Positions 18,104 to 27,156 are shown, numbered from the stretch's first letter. The stretch: DNA of 64,000 nt from Iningainema tapete BLCC-T55 (GCF_014698965.1 NZ_JACXAE010000071.1:1-64000); one strand, 5' to 3'. Numbers and translations are program-made. Notes: generated by a model from the letters alone, not told the origin.

Positions 18104-18133
18104 ATCCCCGACTGTACAGAAGTTGTCGGGGAT
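18104..18133 (-). terminator. Perfect 9-bp stem-loop after the methyltransferase gene
   Basis: ATCCCCGAC at 18104-18112 pairs with GTCGGGGAT at 18125-18133 around a 12-base loop. It begins 11 bases beyond the methyltransferase stop and lies before the alpha/beta-hydrolase gene. It is a candidate terminator or mRNA-stabilising hairpin. No T-run immediately follows, so intrinsic termination is uncertain. Confidence 0.5.
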
Positions 18134-18143
18134 ATTATACATT

Positions 18144-18995
18144 TTACAAACTAGCCATTACTTGAGACAACTCTTGAGATAAATCTACAGTAGATTCTTG
18201 GTGTTTTTGAAATAAAACACCAGCTAAAAAGTAATAATCGCCAGAGTAAAACGCGATTTTATGCTTACGTAATTCTTCTATGTGCTTCTTAACTTTTGGC
18301 TCCGAGCTGTAGTAGCCAAACTTTAAAGGCAATACTACAAAACTACTAACGTCGTAACCGTTGGCTTTAGCATGGTTAATTGTACTCAGAGGATTAGAGT
18401 AACTAGATACTAAAAGTAACACGCTTTCATACCCCAATGACAAAAGCTCATTAGTAACTTTAGCTCCATCGCTCCCACCAAATAACAGAGGCATATATAT
18501 ATCGTTATCTGGTGCAGGGAGATATGGAGGGTTAGCGATCAGATAATCGGCTTCTAGTTGAGAAGACTCAAACAGGCAGGAATTATAGATTACGTATTTA
18601 TGATTCAGGTTGTACTCATCAATTGTTGAGTTAGCAACTTTCCACGCCGAAGCATTTAATTCAAAGCCATGTATTTGACCATCAAATCTGGTTCTTAATA
18701 ATGAATTGATTACTGGACTACCATCTCCTGAACCAAATTCCACAACAGAGGCTTTATTTTGACAATTGCGCAAAACAAGGTTTTCCAAACAATTAGAGTA
18801 GAAATTAGATTCCTCTGGACACAAAAAAATATCTTTCATTTGACCAAGGTTCCTATGCTTGTATATTGGTAACGCTGTGTTTAGGTAGAAAAGCCAATTT
18901 GGGTTTGAGAAACCCGGTTCCTTTAAGAAACCGGGTTTCTGTCCGGAATAAAATTGCTGTATTGGAGAAAAATCAATAGCTAGCTTGCTCAACAA
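18144..18995 (-). CDS. Class I SAM-dependent methyltransferase with NPPY motif
   Basis: The SAM-binding motif I is VVEFGSGDGSPV at about residues 84-95, motif II includes IHGFELNASAW, and the catalytic-loop motif is ANPPYLPAPDN at about 154-164. An NPPY motif is typical of methyltransferases acting on a planar nitrogen (N6-adenine, or glutamine N5 as in PrmC), so the target may be an amide, a base or a small molecule. The N-terminal residues 19-29 (QKPGFLKEPGF) are encoded by a palindromic dispersed repeat, so this part is probably an acquired insertion. The start at 18995 overlaps the end of the upstream HDO gene by 23 bases, suggesting translational coupling; an internal start at the Met of GQMKDIFLCP would avoid the repeat. 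The partner substrate is unknown. Confidence 0.75.
   Translation of the reverse strand: MLSKLAIDFSPIQQFYSGQKPGFLKEPGFSNPNWLFYLNTALPIYKHRNLGQMKDIFLCPEESNFYSNCLENLVLRNCQNKASVVEFGSGDGSPVINSLLRTRFDGQIHGFELNASAWKVANSTIDEYNLNHKYVIYNSCLFESSQLEADYLIANPPYLPAPDNDIYMPLLFGGSDGAKVTNELLSLGYESVLLLVSSYSNPLSTINHAKANGYDVSSFVVLPLKFGYYSSEPKVKKHIEELRKHKIAFYSGDYYFLAGVLFQKHQESTVDLSQELSQVMASL
18908..18940. repeat. Palindromic repeat (AAACCCGG/CCGGGTTT family) inside a coding gene
   Basis: The arms AGAAACCCGGTT and AAACCGGGTTTCT form an interrupted palindrome. Related copies are at 23519-23556 and 60601-60635. This copy lies in frame within the 5' part of the methyltransferase gene. Confidence 0.75.
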
Positions 18996-20082
18996 CTCGA
19001 ATTGATTGCACTACCGCTGCAGCAGCGCGATCGCCCATCAACTTCTCTTGGTCATAACCAAGTACTAACTCCCACGAATGTTCGGGATACATTTGAGATA
19101 AAGGCAAAGCCACATCTTCTAACATCCAACGCCCGTGACGTTCATCTTCCCTAATATGTAATTCCCAATAACCCATAGCCGCATGCGATAGTCCCAGTCG
19201 TTGCGCTGCGGTAAGATAATTTTTGTAAGCAGATGGACCTGCTACCTCAAAATAAGTCAGTCCACCACTGTAACGCAGGAAGTAACGTTTGCACTCAGTC
19301 ATCAAAAAATTGTGATTAGCACAAGCTAATACCTGCCAAGGAACTAAATTGAAATATGCTTCTGGTTGAGTGTTCATGCCAAATTCACTCAACATTTGCG
19401 CAAAAAACGTTGAATGTTTGCGAGAGAACCTACCATTGCCGTATTCTTCTAGCAATACTCGTATGAGAGTACATTGTACCTCATTAGCAGCACCACCAAG
19501 AATGCGTGAAAGACGACTGCCTTCTACTAAACCATCAAATGAGCCAATAGCCAATAAGTGACAGTAGCCTGCCTCACTCATTTGCTCTCGAATATAGCGA
19601 CTTTCCGCTGTTAGAGGCGGATCTAGATCAGCATTTGCACGTTCAACTAGTGCTTGTTGAACGTCCACTTTTTGCAATGCTGTTACATCAATTTGTTTAA
19701 GTTCCCACTCTTGCCAAGCTGTTTCAATCTGGTCACGTACTTTATATAAGTAAAAAGAGCGTTCATTGGTATAATTACGCAAATCATCATACCAAAACAA
19801 ATTTAGTCGATTAATGCGATAAAGTATGCGCTGGAGAAAAAGATGAGCTGCGTCTTCACCATCTTTCTTGTTGTATGCTTCATCAATTGCGACAAATAGT
19901 GTGCGCTCAAAATCATCTTTTAGTTCTGGTTGTGCTACCAACTTTTTATCTAAATTTTCTATTGTTAGCAATTCGATCAATTGCTGTTCAGCTTTGTCGT
20001 ATCTTATAGTTTTTATTTCTTCTTCGGGCGCAGTTTTATCCTCAGTTTCAGTGACTGGGAACATAACTTGATTGCTGATCAT
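18973..20082 (-). CDS. Iron-containing redox enzyme, haem-oxygenase-like (HDO) superfamily
   Basis: The C-terminal two thirds resemble the haem-oxygenase-like di-iron oxidase/oxygenase superfamily (Pfam Haem_oxygenas_2). Ligand-type motifs are LLEEYGNGRFSRKHSTFF at about 210-227 (E and H), YFEVAGPSAYKNYL at about 277-290, and WELHIREDERHGRWM at about 306-320 (E, D, E, H). These supply the E-H-E-D-H set expected for a labile di-iron centre. Residues 1-150 are a helical, charged extension. Known relatives carry out oxidative C-C or C-N chemistry in natural-product pathways; the substrate here is unknown. The gene overlaps the methyltransferase by 23 bases, and the two are probably an operon. 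The length of 369 residues is usual for cyanobacterial homologues. Confidence 0.75.
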   Translation of the reverse strand: MISNQVMFPVTETEDKTAPEEEIKTIRYDKAEQQLIELLTIENLDKKLVAQPELKDDFERTLFVAIDEAYNKKDGEDAAHLFLQRILYRINRLNLFWYDDLRNYTNERSFYLYKVRDQIETAWQEWELKQIDVTALQKVDVQQALVERANADLDPPLTAESRYIREQMSEAGYCHLLAIGSFDGLVEGSRLSRILGGAANEVQCTLIRVLLEEYGNGRFSRKHSTFFAQMLSEFGMNTQPEAYFNLVPWQVLACANHNFLMTECKRYFLRYSGGLTYFEVAGPSAYKNYLTAAQRLGLSHAAMGYWELHIREDERHGRWMLEDVALPLSQMYPEHSWELVLGYDQEKLMGDRAAAAVVQSIRVVEQASY

Positions 20083-20253
20083 GGAATATTTGAGTGCTGG
20101 TGAGCGGCGTGAACTTTGTTCTACCTATTCACTTAATATTCTCCTGAAGCAACTTTGTGTACATCTTTCCTGAGTTGTAAAGAAAAATTAAGTACTTCAG
20201 GAAAGATTCAGCCTAAAGAAGATGAACGATCGCCATAATTTCTGTAATCATCA

Positions 20254-22098
20254 CTACTGTTTGATCACTGACATGTTATTTGCTGGACTCGGTGGAATTT
20301 GTTCAATTGAGATCAGTGCTTCCATCACTGACTTAACAACTGGTGCAGCAACAGTAGAACCGTAGGCATTTTTTCCTTTTGGCTCATCTACCAACGCCAA
20401 CACCACATAGCGAGGTGATTCCACTGGTAATATACCTACGAAACTAGTAATCTTAGCACCACTGATGTAGCCTCCCGAACCAGCTTTTTGCGCCGTACCA
20501 GTTTTGCCCGCAATGCGATATCCAGAAATTTGTGATGCTTTCCCAGTTCCTTCATCAACCACTGTTTGCATCATCTCAATCACCGTCAAAGTCGTCAAGG
20601 GTGAAAAAATTTGCCGTGGTAGTGGTTTTGGTGGTACATAATGAACCTGACCTTTGCTATCAACTAGCCCTTTAACTACATGAGGTGTGACTAATTTGCC
20701 GCCATTAGCTAAAGCTCCATGCATTTGTACTAGTTGTAAAGGTGTGAGGGAAAAGCCTTGCCCAAAAGAGGTAGTTGCAGGTTCAATTGGCGAAGCAACA
20801 AATTCTTCTTGACTTTTTAGTTGACTAATCACTGAAAAGGGTAAATCTGTATCAGCGCTTTGCCCTAACCCTAATCGTTCCAACCAACCATAGTAGACAC
20901 TTGGCTTCATTCTTTGAATGATTTGTACCATGCCGATATTGCTGGAATGCTGTAGAATCTGAGCAATGTTTATTCGCCCATAACGTTTGTTTTCGGCATT
21001 GTTGATTACTCTATCAGCGACAGAGATGCTTCCTGAATCGTTGAATACGTCTTCGGGTTTAATGACACCATTTTCCAAAGCGATCGCCACATTTAAAGGC
21101 TTGAAAGTTGAACCTGGTTCATAAAGATCTGCCACTGTCCAGTTTTTGAACAGAGAAATATCAGCTTTGGAGTATTCATTTGAGTTATAAGTGGGCTGAG
21201 AAACCAGAGCAAGTAGGGAACCATCCCAAGCGTCCATCACAATTACTGCCCCACGTGTTGCCTTAAATTTTTCCATCTGCTGTTTGAGAGCAGATCGAGC
21301 AGCTCGTTGTAAGCGACTATCGATGGTTAATTGTAACTTGAGGTCATCAAAATGTAAAAAACCTTCTGGAGCGTGATCTGGCATCAGCGCTCCGTTCCCT
21401 GCCCGACTCAGCCGCACTGTTTGTACAGAACGTTCTAGTAATTTTTCCTGGCTATATTCTACTCCTGCTTGACCGCGACGGTCGATGTTAACATAACCTA
21501 CCACTTCTGCAACTGAGTCTTGTTGTGGGTAAAATCTTGAGTATTTTTGAATTAACTCTAAGCCATTGAGGTGTAATGAGGCTAGGCTATCGGCAACTTC
21601 TTCTGGCGCTTTTGAAGCAAGTGTAATACCGCTTCTTTTGCTGTTAAACTTTTTCTCTAGCTCACTTTGGTCTTGTTGAAGGATTGGGGCGAGTAATTCT
21701 GCTGTTTGTTTATTAGTCTTGACAAATAGCCTGGGATGTGCATATACAGTATACACAGGACGGTCAATCGCCAACATATCCCGATTGCGATCCACCACTG
21801 AGCGTCGAGGCATAAAAGGTCGCAAATTTACCATTTGCTGACTACGCGCCTTGGACGTTAGCTTTGGTCCACGTACTATTTGTAACTGATATAAGTTAAA
21901 GCCGATCCCCACACTAAAAGCAATTAAAATAATCCAGACTATGAATAATCGCAGTCTTGTGGGCTTTGGTTGCTCCTGAGTATGATTATTGAGAATCTGT
22001 GTTCTCTGTCTGGTTCCTTTTTTTGGCCGTTTGATCAATTGTGACTGAGTAAAATTTTTCCATTTTGTTCTAGTTGATGACTTCTGCATGGGCTTCAT
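20254..22098 (-). CDS. ftsI: Penicillin-binding protein 2 / FtsI (septal peptidoglycan transpeptidase)
   Basis: A class B PBP of 614 residues. A single membrane helix at about 50-70 follows a basic cytoplasmic N-terminus. The dimerisation domain contains RRSVVDRNRDMLA, and the transpeptidase domain has the SxxK motif S330-T-F-K333 (EPGSTFKP), the SxN motif S385-S-N387 and KTG at 532-534. All catalytic motifs are intact. It crosslinks septal peptidoglycan in the periplasm within the divisome. Its start codon follows directly on the stop of the upstream membrane-protein gene, with no spacing, which implies translational coupling. ALVDEPKGKNAYGSTVAAPV and the C-terminus are typical of the FtsI/PBP2 group. 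Confidence 0.93.
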   Translation of the reverse strand: MKPMQKSSTRTKWKNFTQSQLIKRPKKGTRQRTQILNNHTQEQPKPTRLRLFIVWIILIAFSVGIGFNLYQLQIVRGPKLTSKARSQQMVNLRPFMPRRSVVDRNRDMLAIDRPVYTVYAHPRLFVKTNKQTAELLAPILQQDQSELEKKFNSKRSGITLASKAPEEVADSLASLHLNGLELIQKYSRFYPQQDSVAEVVGYVNIDRRGQAGVEYSQEKLLERSVQTVRLSRAGNGALMPDHAPEGFLHFDDLKLQLTIDSRLQRAARSALKQQMEKFKATRGAVIVMDAWDGSLLALVSQPTYNSNEYSKADISLFKNWTVADLYEPGSTFKPLNVAIALENGVIKPEDVFNDSGSISVADRVINNAENKRYGRINIAQILQHSSNIGMVQIIQRMKPSVYYGWLERLGLGQSADTDLPFSVISQLKSQEEFVASPIEPATTSFGQGFSLTPLQLVQMHGALANGGKLVTPHVVKGLVDSKGQVHYVPPKPLPRQIFSPLTTLTVIEMMQTVVDEGTGKASQISGYRIAGKTGTAQKAGSGGYISGAKITSFVGILPVESPRYVVLALVDEPKGKNAYGSTVAAPVVKSVMEALISIEQIPPSPANNMSVIKQ

Positions 22099-22752
22099 TT
22101 AATATGCCACTGGGTTAACTGTTTGTTGTGGTACTTCAGAGTTTGGCATTGGGGTGGATGGTACTGGGTTAGGACTGATTGCGGAAGGATTTGCAAAGAT
22201 CATGCTTTGGGGGGATGGCGATACTAGTCCTGCTTCTGGTCGTTCAGCGTCTTGTGCCATTTTATTTTTCAGCACTTCGTTATTTGTCATCAGTTTTCGC
22301 TCATCCCGTTGCAAGGTTTGCATCCGACGAAAAGACTGACTCCAAAGTTGTTGTGAGTATACCGTCCAACCATAAACTAGAAGCGTGACTGCTACCAACA
22401 CAAAAGTGATAATTGAAGAATGACGATGTATGGTAAACAAACGCATTAACCATAAAGGTGTTGTTCCAGTAGACGGCATCAAGGGGATCTGGGATGCTGG
22501 TTGTTGAGTTGGCGCAGTTGATTTATTCACAACTGAATTATTTGTCAACTGTCTTGTGGAGGAACGCCGTTGTCTTTTGGCTGACAAAGCTTCTTTCTGG
22601 TGTTGTTGGATGACATCTAAACTGGAGGAAGCCGACTTATTTCTGAGCGGGATCGATGTTTGAGCGATCGCTCGGCGATCTCTACGTCTTTGTACTCCTG
22701 TCCGGAATGAACTCCCCGGTGTCGAAACATCCGATTTACGAACAATAGTCAT
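22099..22752 (-). CDS. FtsL-like bitopic membrane protein (candidate)
   Basis: This 217-residue protein has a long basic and Ser/Gln-rich cytoplasmic N-terminus (1-110), one membrane helix at about 113-131 (SSIITFVLVAVTLLVYGWTV), and a short coiled-coil stretch SQSFRRMQTLQRDERKLMTNNEVLKNKM written here in parts: SQSFRRMQTLQRD, then ERKLMTNNEVLKNKM. It ends in a proline-rich tail. That is the topology of FtsL/FtsB divisome proteins, and the gene sits immediately upstream of ftsI, the position of ftsL in many bacteria. Sequence similarity to FtsL itself is not visible, so the call rests on topology and context. The leader upstream at 22753-23222 shows no gene. Confidence 0.6.
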   Translation of the reverse strand: MTIVRKSDVSTPGSSFRTGVQRRRDRRAIAQTSIPLRNKSASSSLDVIQQHQKEALSAKRQRRSSTRQLTNNSVVNKSTAPTQQPASQIPLMPSTGTTPLWLMRLFTIHRHSSIITFVLVAVTLLVYGWTVYSQQLWSQSFRRMQTLQRDERKLMTNNEVLKNKMAQDAERPEAGLVSPSPQSMIFANPSAISPNPVPSTPMPNSEVPQQTVNPVAY

Positions 22753-23222
22753 AAATTTTTGGCGATAAAATACTATACTTCAAATTAGTTGTCTGTTTAA
22801 GCTGTGATGAGAATACTCTCGTGGGCAATAACTACACATAACACCCCAACTCCCATTTAAATAGTTCTGACAGGTAGTTGCACTAACATTTACTTGTAGC
22901 TGGAAACCCAGTCACTGAAAAAACTAGGCTTAAATGCGTTGTATTTTTGCTTTGTTGCTAGTTATAGCTGATGAAATATTGCATTCACATTATGGTAACT
23001 TGGATCTGTAACGGTCAAGATATATATTTCTGTGATACCCTTTGGGTAAGTGAGCAACATCCTTATTGTATGGGTGTGGCATAAGTGTAAAACACAACGC
23101 TTGACAAACCAAGCAAGTTTTTACAAAATGCCTCAGCTAAAATCATTAAAAAAAAGCAACAAATAAGGTATCGTATTCAACAGGCTAAAATTGTACCTGC
23201 CGCAATTGGTGAAAGAGGAGTT
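22753..23222. other. 470-base intergenic region between divergent genes
   Basis: No coding frame is supported on either strand. It must contain the promoters for the ftsL-like/ftsI unit (minus) and the small lipoprotein gene (plus). A clear AAGAGGAG ribosome-binding site lies at about 23212-23219, just before the ATG at 23223. I see no repeat element or RNA gene. Confidence 0.4.
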
Positions 23223-23462
23223 ATGAAAAGAACAATCGTTGGTCTTGTTTTAATGTTAGGTCTGGCAACAGTTCTCGGAGCTTGTGAAGGTGGTGGCGAT
23301 AGCGGTGCTGGAGGTGGAGGAACTACCACTACTACTACTTCCCCAGCCGCTGAACCTACTGATACTGGCGCTGCTACCCCCCCTTCTACTACCACTACCA
23401 CTGCCCCCTCAACTACTACTGATACTGCCAGTCCTACACCTACTGCTACTACTACACCATAA
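23223..23462 (+). CDS. Small Thr/Pro-rich lipoprotein
   Basis: MKRTIVGLVLMLGLATVLGAC is a canonical lipoprotein signal with lipobox LGAC, so Cys21 should be lipidated. The mature part of 59 residues is almost entirely Thr, Pro, Ser, Ala and Gly, with runs of five or six Thr. It resembles a mucin-like or surface-exposed spacer. The Thr codons vary (ACT, ACC) so it is not a simple DNA tandem repeat, which supports selection on the protein. It has a strong ribosome-binding site (AGGAG, 6 bases before ATG). Function is unknown; O-glycosylation or an extended spacer is conceivable. Confidence 0.7.
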   Translation: MKRTIVGLVLMLGLATVLGACEGGGDSGAGGGGTTTTTTSPAAEPTDTGAATPPSTTTTTAPSTTTDTASPTPTATTTP

Positions 23463-23512
23463 TCGGTTAAAACCAGTTTGGTGATAGCAATATTCTCTTT
23501 AGTTGGTATGAT

Positions 23513-23926
23513 ATGAGTGAAAAAACCCGGTTTCTTCCAGAAATCGGGTTTTTTGCTAAAGTAGCTCTTGAAAGCCTAATTCAAAATGAGGAGATGGTTG
23601 GAGAAAAAAAAGCGAAATATTTATCACGGCTGAAAATCAGCACAATTGCTGGTATCTTAGTTGTTAAGATAGCTAGCAATTCAGGTTCGGTGCTGGCATT
23701 ACCACCCCCTGAAGATACGCCAGAAGAAATATTACGCACAGAAATTATCACAGCAGCGCGATCACCTGTTGACGGTAAACCTCTAACTGCTGCTGAATAT
23801 ATACAACTGCAAGGGCAGCTACAAAAACGTCCTACTCCAACATTGAATACGAAAATTCGGGAAAATATTTTTCTGCTGCGCTTGCGCAAAACATTGCTTC
23901 AACTTTTCCCATTTTTAGATTTGTAA
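23513..23926 (+). CDS. Exported hypothetical protein of cyanobacterial type
   Basis: The conserved-looking part runs from about residue 60: LPPPEDTPEEILRTEIITAARSP, shown here as LPPPEDTPEEILR then TEIITAARSPVDGKPLTAAEY, followed by IQLQGQL. I recall this pattern from cyanobacterial proteins of unknown function but cannot name the family. A hydrophobic stretch at about residues 43-62 (STIAGILVVKIASNSGSVLA) would serve as signal peptide with cleavage near VLA. The first residues of the open frame are encoded by a palindromic repeat, so the true start is probably the ATG at 23594 (MVGEKKAKYLSRL), preceded by GAGGAG very closely; the exact start is uncertain. Confidence 0.6.
   Translation: MSEKTRFLPEIGFFAKVALESLIQNEEMVGEKKAKYLSRLKISTIAGILVVKIASNSGSVLALPPPEDTPEEILRTEIITAARSPVDGKPLTAAEYIQLQGQLQKRPTPTLNTKIRENIFLLRLRKTLLQLFPFLDL
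23519..23556. repeat. Palindromic repeat (AAACCCGG/TCGGGTTT), possible terminator
   Basis: The arms AAAAAACCCGGTTTCT and AGAAATCGGGTTTTTT flank a short CC loop. It lies 57 bases after the lipoprotein gene stop and ends in a T-run, so it can act as a rho-independent terminator for that gene. It belongs to the same family as 18908-18940 and 60601-60635. Confidence 0.7.
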
Positions 23927-24132
23927 TCGCCGTATATATTATATAATTTGCTAATTGTCAACTAGCGGTAGTAACTATCAAAACCAATATGAGTTTACCT
24001 AGCTTTCCCAAGGTTTTACTCTTAGGTAAGATGAAATTAGCGACAAACTTTACAAATAATTGTAAAGAATATATATAGCAGTTAATAAAAAAGCAAATTT
24101 ACTTACTCAGTTTATTCAACGTAGGTAGCTCC

Positions 24133-26424
24133 ATGTCTATAACCACGATTGCCCCTGAGCAGGTTAACCGCATCATTTGGAATCAGCATCACGATCCCTT
24201 TGAAGTATTGGGATCTCATCTCGTAGAACAAAACGGCAAAAACGTCTGGGCGGTAAGAGCTTACCTACCAAATGCGAGTGCAGTATGGGTAGTCATTCCG
24301 GAAGAAAGGAAAGAATACCCAATGCAAACGGTACACGATCCTCATTTCTTTGAATGCGCGATCGAAACAAAAGAGTTGGCAAACTACCAATTACGGATTA
24401 AAGAAGGAGAGCATGAGCGAGTCGTTTACGATCCTTACGCATTTCGTTCTCCTCACTTAACAGAATTTGATTTACACCTGTTTGCCGAAGGTAATCACCA
24501 CCGAATTTATGAAAAATTAGGGGCGCACCCTACTGAAATAGGCGGAGTGCAAGGCGTTTACTTTGCCGTTTGGGCACCTAATGCGCGTAACGTATCAGTA
24601 CTAGGAGATTTTAACCACTGGGATGGGCGCAAACACCAAATGCGTAAGGGACTTACTGGAGTATGGGAATTATTTATTCCTGAACTCGGTGTAGGAGAGC
24701 ATTACAAATACGAAATTAAAAACTTTGACGGACACATTTACGAAAAATCCGATCCTTACGGTTTTCAGCAGGAACCGCGTCCGAAAACAGCATCTATTGT
24801 CACCGATTTAAGTACTTACACTTGGACTGACGAAGATTGGTTAGAAGCACGGCGTCACGTCGATCCCCTCACTCAACCCATTTCCGTCTATGAACTACAT
24901 GTAGGTTCCTGGTTACACGCTGCTAGTGCAGAACCACCAAGATTACCTAACGGTGAAACAGAACCAGTAGTAACTGTTTCCGAACTCAATCCAGGCGCAC
25001 GCTTCCTCACTTATCGGGAACTAGCAAATCGGCTCATTCCCTACGTAAAAGACTTAGGATACACTCACATTGAACTACTACCCATAGCCGAACATCCCTT
25101 TGATGGATCGTGGGGTTATCAAGTCACTGGTTACTACGCTCCCACCTCTCGTTATGGTAGTCCAGAGGACTTTATGTATTTCGTTGATCAATGTCACCAA
25201 AATGGAATTGGTGTAATTGTCGATTGGGTTCCAGGTCATTTTCCCAAAGATGGGCATGGATTAGCATTCTTTGATGGCACTCATTTATATGAACATGCGG
25301 ATCCCCGCAAGGGCGAACACAAAGAATGGGGAACTCTTGTATTTAACTACTCACGTAACGAAGTCAGAAATTTCCTCGTAGCAAATGCCCTCTTCTGGTT
25401 TGACAAGTACCACATTGACGGTATTCGCGTTGATGCTGTAGCTTCAATGCTCTATCTTGACTATTGCCGCAAAGACGGAGAATGGCTGCCTAACCAATAC
25501 GGGAGTAGAGAAAACTTAGAAGCAGCAGATTTTCTTCGTCAGGTAAATCATACTATCTTCAGTTATTTCCCCGGTGTAGTCTCGATCGCCGAAGAATCCA
25601 CCTCATGGCCGATGGTATCTTGGCCTACTTATACTGGAGGACTAGGTTTTAACTTAAAGTGGAACATGGGCTGGATGCACGACATGCTTGACTACTTCAG
25701 CATGGATCCTTGGTTCCGCCAGTTCCATCAAAATAACATCACGTTTAGTATGTGGTACAACCACAGTGAAAACTTCATGTTGGCTTTATCCCATGATGAA
25801 GTAGTGCATGGGAAGAGTAATATCATTGGTAAAATGCCTGGGGATAGATGGCAAAAGCTTGCCAATGTGCGTTGTTTGTTTACCTACATGTTCGCTCACC
25901 CAGGTAAGAAAACCATGTTCATGAGCATGGAGTTTGGACAGTGGAGTGAGTGGAATGTATGGGGTGATTTGGAGTGGCATTTATTACAGCACGAACCACA
26001 TGCACAGCTCAAAGAGTTTTTCAAAGATTTAAACCATCTCTACCGCAGTGAACCTGCTTTATACACTCAGGATTTTGCTAGGGAAGGGTTTGAGTGGATA
26101 GATTGTAGCGACAACCGCCATAGTGTAGTTTCGTTCATCCGTCGCGACAAAGATTCTGATGATTTCATTGTCGCAGTTTGCAACTTCACACCTCAACCTC
26201 ATTCTCACTATCGTATTGGTGTACCAGAACCAGGATTTTACACTGAGTTGTTCAACAGCGATGCGCGTCAGTATGGCGGTAGCAACATGGGTAACTTAGG
26301 CGGTAAGTGGACAGATAATTGGTCTTGCCAAAATCGTCCCTATTCACTTGATTTGTGTCTACCACCTTTAGGAGTATTAATTCTCAAGTTAGATAAGGTC
26401 AAAACAGCACAAATGATGGAATAA
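24133..26424 (+). CDS. glgB: 1,4-alpha-glucan branching enzyme
   Basis: A GH13 enzyme that makes alpha-1,6 branches in glycogen. It has the N-terminal double CBM48 arrangement: FEVLGSH... at the start and [20 protein letters not shown] near 140-160, then the catalytic barrel. The catalytic residues are the nucleophile Asp434 ([12 protein letters not shown]), acid/base Glu487 (IAEESTSWP) and transition-state Asp555 ([11 protein letters not shown]). Length 763 is normal for the long-N-terminus cyanobacterial GlgB. It ends with the C-terminal beta-domain [16 protein letters not shown]. The gene starts at an ATG after an AT-rich region at 23927-24132 and is followed by a GGTGGGC palindrome. Confidence 0.96.
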   Translation: MSITTIAPEQVNRIIWNQHHDPFEVLGSHLVEQNGKNVWAVRAYLPNASAVWVVIPEERKEYPMQTVHDPHFFECAIETKELANYQLRIKEGEHERVVYDPYAFRSPHLTEFDLHLFAEGNHHRIYEKLGAHPTEIGGVQGVYFAVWAPNARNVSVLGDFNHWDGRKHQMRKGLTGVWELFIPELGVGEHYKYEIKNFDGHIYEKSDPYGFQQEPRPKTASIVTDLSTYTWTDEDWLEARRHVDPLTQPISVYELHVGSWLHAASAEPPRLPNGETEPVVTVSELNPGARFLTYRELANRLIPYVKDLGYTHIELLPIAEHPFDGSWGYQVTGYYAPTSRYGSPEDFMYFVDQCHQNGIGVIVDWVPGHFPKDGHGLAFFDGTHLYEHADPRKGEHKEWGTLVFNYSRNEVRNFLVANALFWFDKYHIDGIRVDAVASMLYLDYCRKDGEWLPNQYGSRENLEAADFLRQVNHTIFSYFPGVVSIAEESTSWPMVSWPTYTGGLGFNLKWNMGWMHDMLDYFSMDPWFRQFHQNNITFSMWYNHSENFMLALSHDEVVHGKSNIIGKMPGDRWQKLANVRCLFTYMFAHPGKKTMFMSMEFGQWSEWNVWGDLEWHLLQHEPHAQLKEFFKDLNHLYRSEPALYTQDFAREGFEWIDCSDNRHSVVSFIRRDKDSDDFIVAVCNFTPQPHSHYRIGVPEPGFYTELFNSDARQYGGSNMGNLGGKWTDNWSCQNRPYSLDLCLPPLGVLILKLDKVKTAQMME

Positions 26425-26434
26425 TATGTAGTAG

Positions 26435-26451
26435 GGTGGGCAATGCCCACC
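26435..26451. repeat. GGTGGGCAATGCCCACC palindrome
   Basis: A 7-bp perfect inverted repeat (GGTGGGC/GCCCACC) around AAT lies 11 bases after the glgB stop, inside the phrase GTAGGGTGGGCAATGCCCAC, which is a common dispersed element in cyanobacteria. It may terminate glgB transcription. Confidence 0.55.
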
Positions 26452-26500
26452 TCTATTCTGGTATTCAAAAATATCAAAATACAAGTGTTAATAATTACTA

Positions 26501-26800
26501 TTATTCAACACTTCCAAATAAGGATTTCAAGTTACGTCTGCCACTAACGACTCTCACAATTTCGATTCCATCATCAATAATTTGATAGAAAATGATGTAA
26601 CCATCTAGCGGAACTCCTCGTAAGCCAGAACGCAAGGCTTCGTATTGACGTCCCATTTTGGGAAAACTAGCAAGTTGTTTGCACTTTTGGTTAAATTCTT
26701 GCAATAAATGCTCCCCAGCTTCAACATTTTCTACTGCAAAGTAGTCAGCGATCGCTCTTAAATCACGCGATGCCGGTAGCGAAATAATATACTGACTCAT
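26501..26800 (-). CDS. parE: ParE/RelE-type toxin
   Basis: This 99-residue protein has the RelE/ParE plasmid-stabilisation fold: YIISLPASRDLRAIADYF at the start, FPKMGRQYEALRSGLRGVPLDGYIIFYQI in the core (read as FPKMGRQYEALRSGLRG then VPLDGYIIFYQI), and IEIVRVVSGRRNL at the end. The 'RG.P...Y.IFY' and 'I.RV..GRR.L' patterns are those of ParE, which poisons gyrase rather than mRNA. The start overlaps the 3' end of parD by 4 bases (ATGA), so the pair is a translationally coupled operon with the antitoxin first. All core motifs are intact. Confidence 0.85.
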   Translation of the reverse strand: MSQYIISLPASRDLRAIADYFAVENVEAGEHLLQEFNQKCKQLASFPKMGRQYEALRSGLRGVPLDGYIIFYQIIDDGIEIVRVVSGRRNLKSLFGSVE

Positions 26801-27063
26801 TTGTGAGACTTTTTAACTTGCTGTAAATCTGCCAAAAGTTGATTCACAAAAGTTTCTCCATCAATTCCTTCACCACGCTCAAGTGATACTATCCCTTCAT
26901 CAATCTTGGCGCGAGTTTCGTCAACCCACACTTGATAAGAAAGTCTCTCTTGTTCTAGAAGGCTCAATGCGGCTTGAATTACTTCGCCGACGCTATTAAA
27001 ATTGCCAGTGGCAAGCAAATTTTGGATTATTTTCTGTTGTTCTGGCGTTAGTGTAATGCCCAT
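26797..27063 (-). CDS. parD: ParD-type antitoxin
   Basis: This 88-residue protein begins ITLTPEQQKIIQNLLATGNFNSVGEVIQAALSLLEQ, read as ITLTPEQQKIIQNLLATG then NFNSVGEVIQAALSLLEQ. It is the ribbon-helix-helix ParD/CopG pattern in which the first strand and helix bind DNA. The C-terminal half (about 45-88) is acidic and helical and would wrap ParE. As in typical parDE loci it lies directly upstream of the toxin and should repress its own promoter at 27064-27156. That gap also carries the start of the divergent papain-fold toxin gene. Confidence 0.82.
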   Translation of the reverse strand: MGITLTPEQQKIIQNLLATGNFNSVGEVIQAALSLLEQERLSYQVWVDETRAKIDEGIVSLERGEGIDGETFVNQLLADLQQVKKSHK

Positions 27064-27156
27064 ATTTATATAGCTTGCTAGTTTTTTCCATGATATAGCA
27101 ATAGTCTCAACATACCCGCAAGCTCTTTTTGGTTTCCAACGTCGCTTTTTTCAGCC

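Noticed and set aside
23284-23484. Second plus-strand frame (Leu/Pro-rich) over the small lipoprotein
   Set aside because: It is a shifted reading of the Thr-rich lipoprotein; the lipoprotein frame has the signal peptide and ribosome-binding site.
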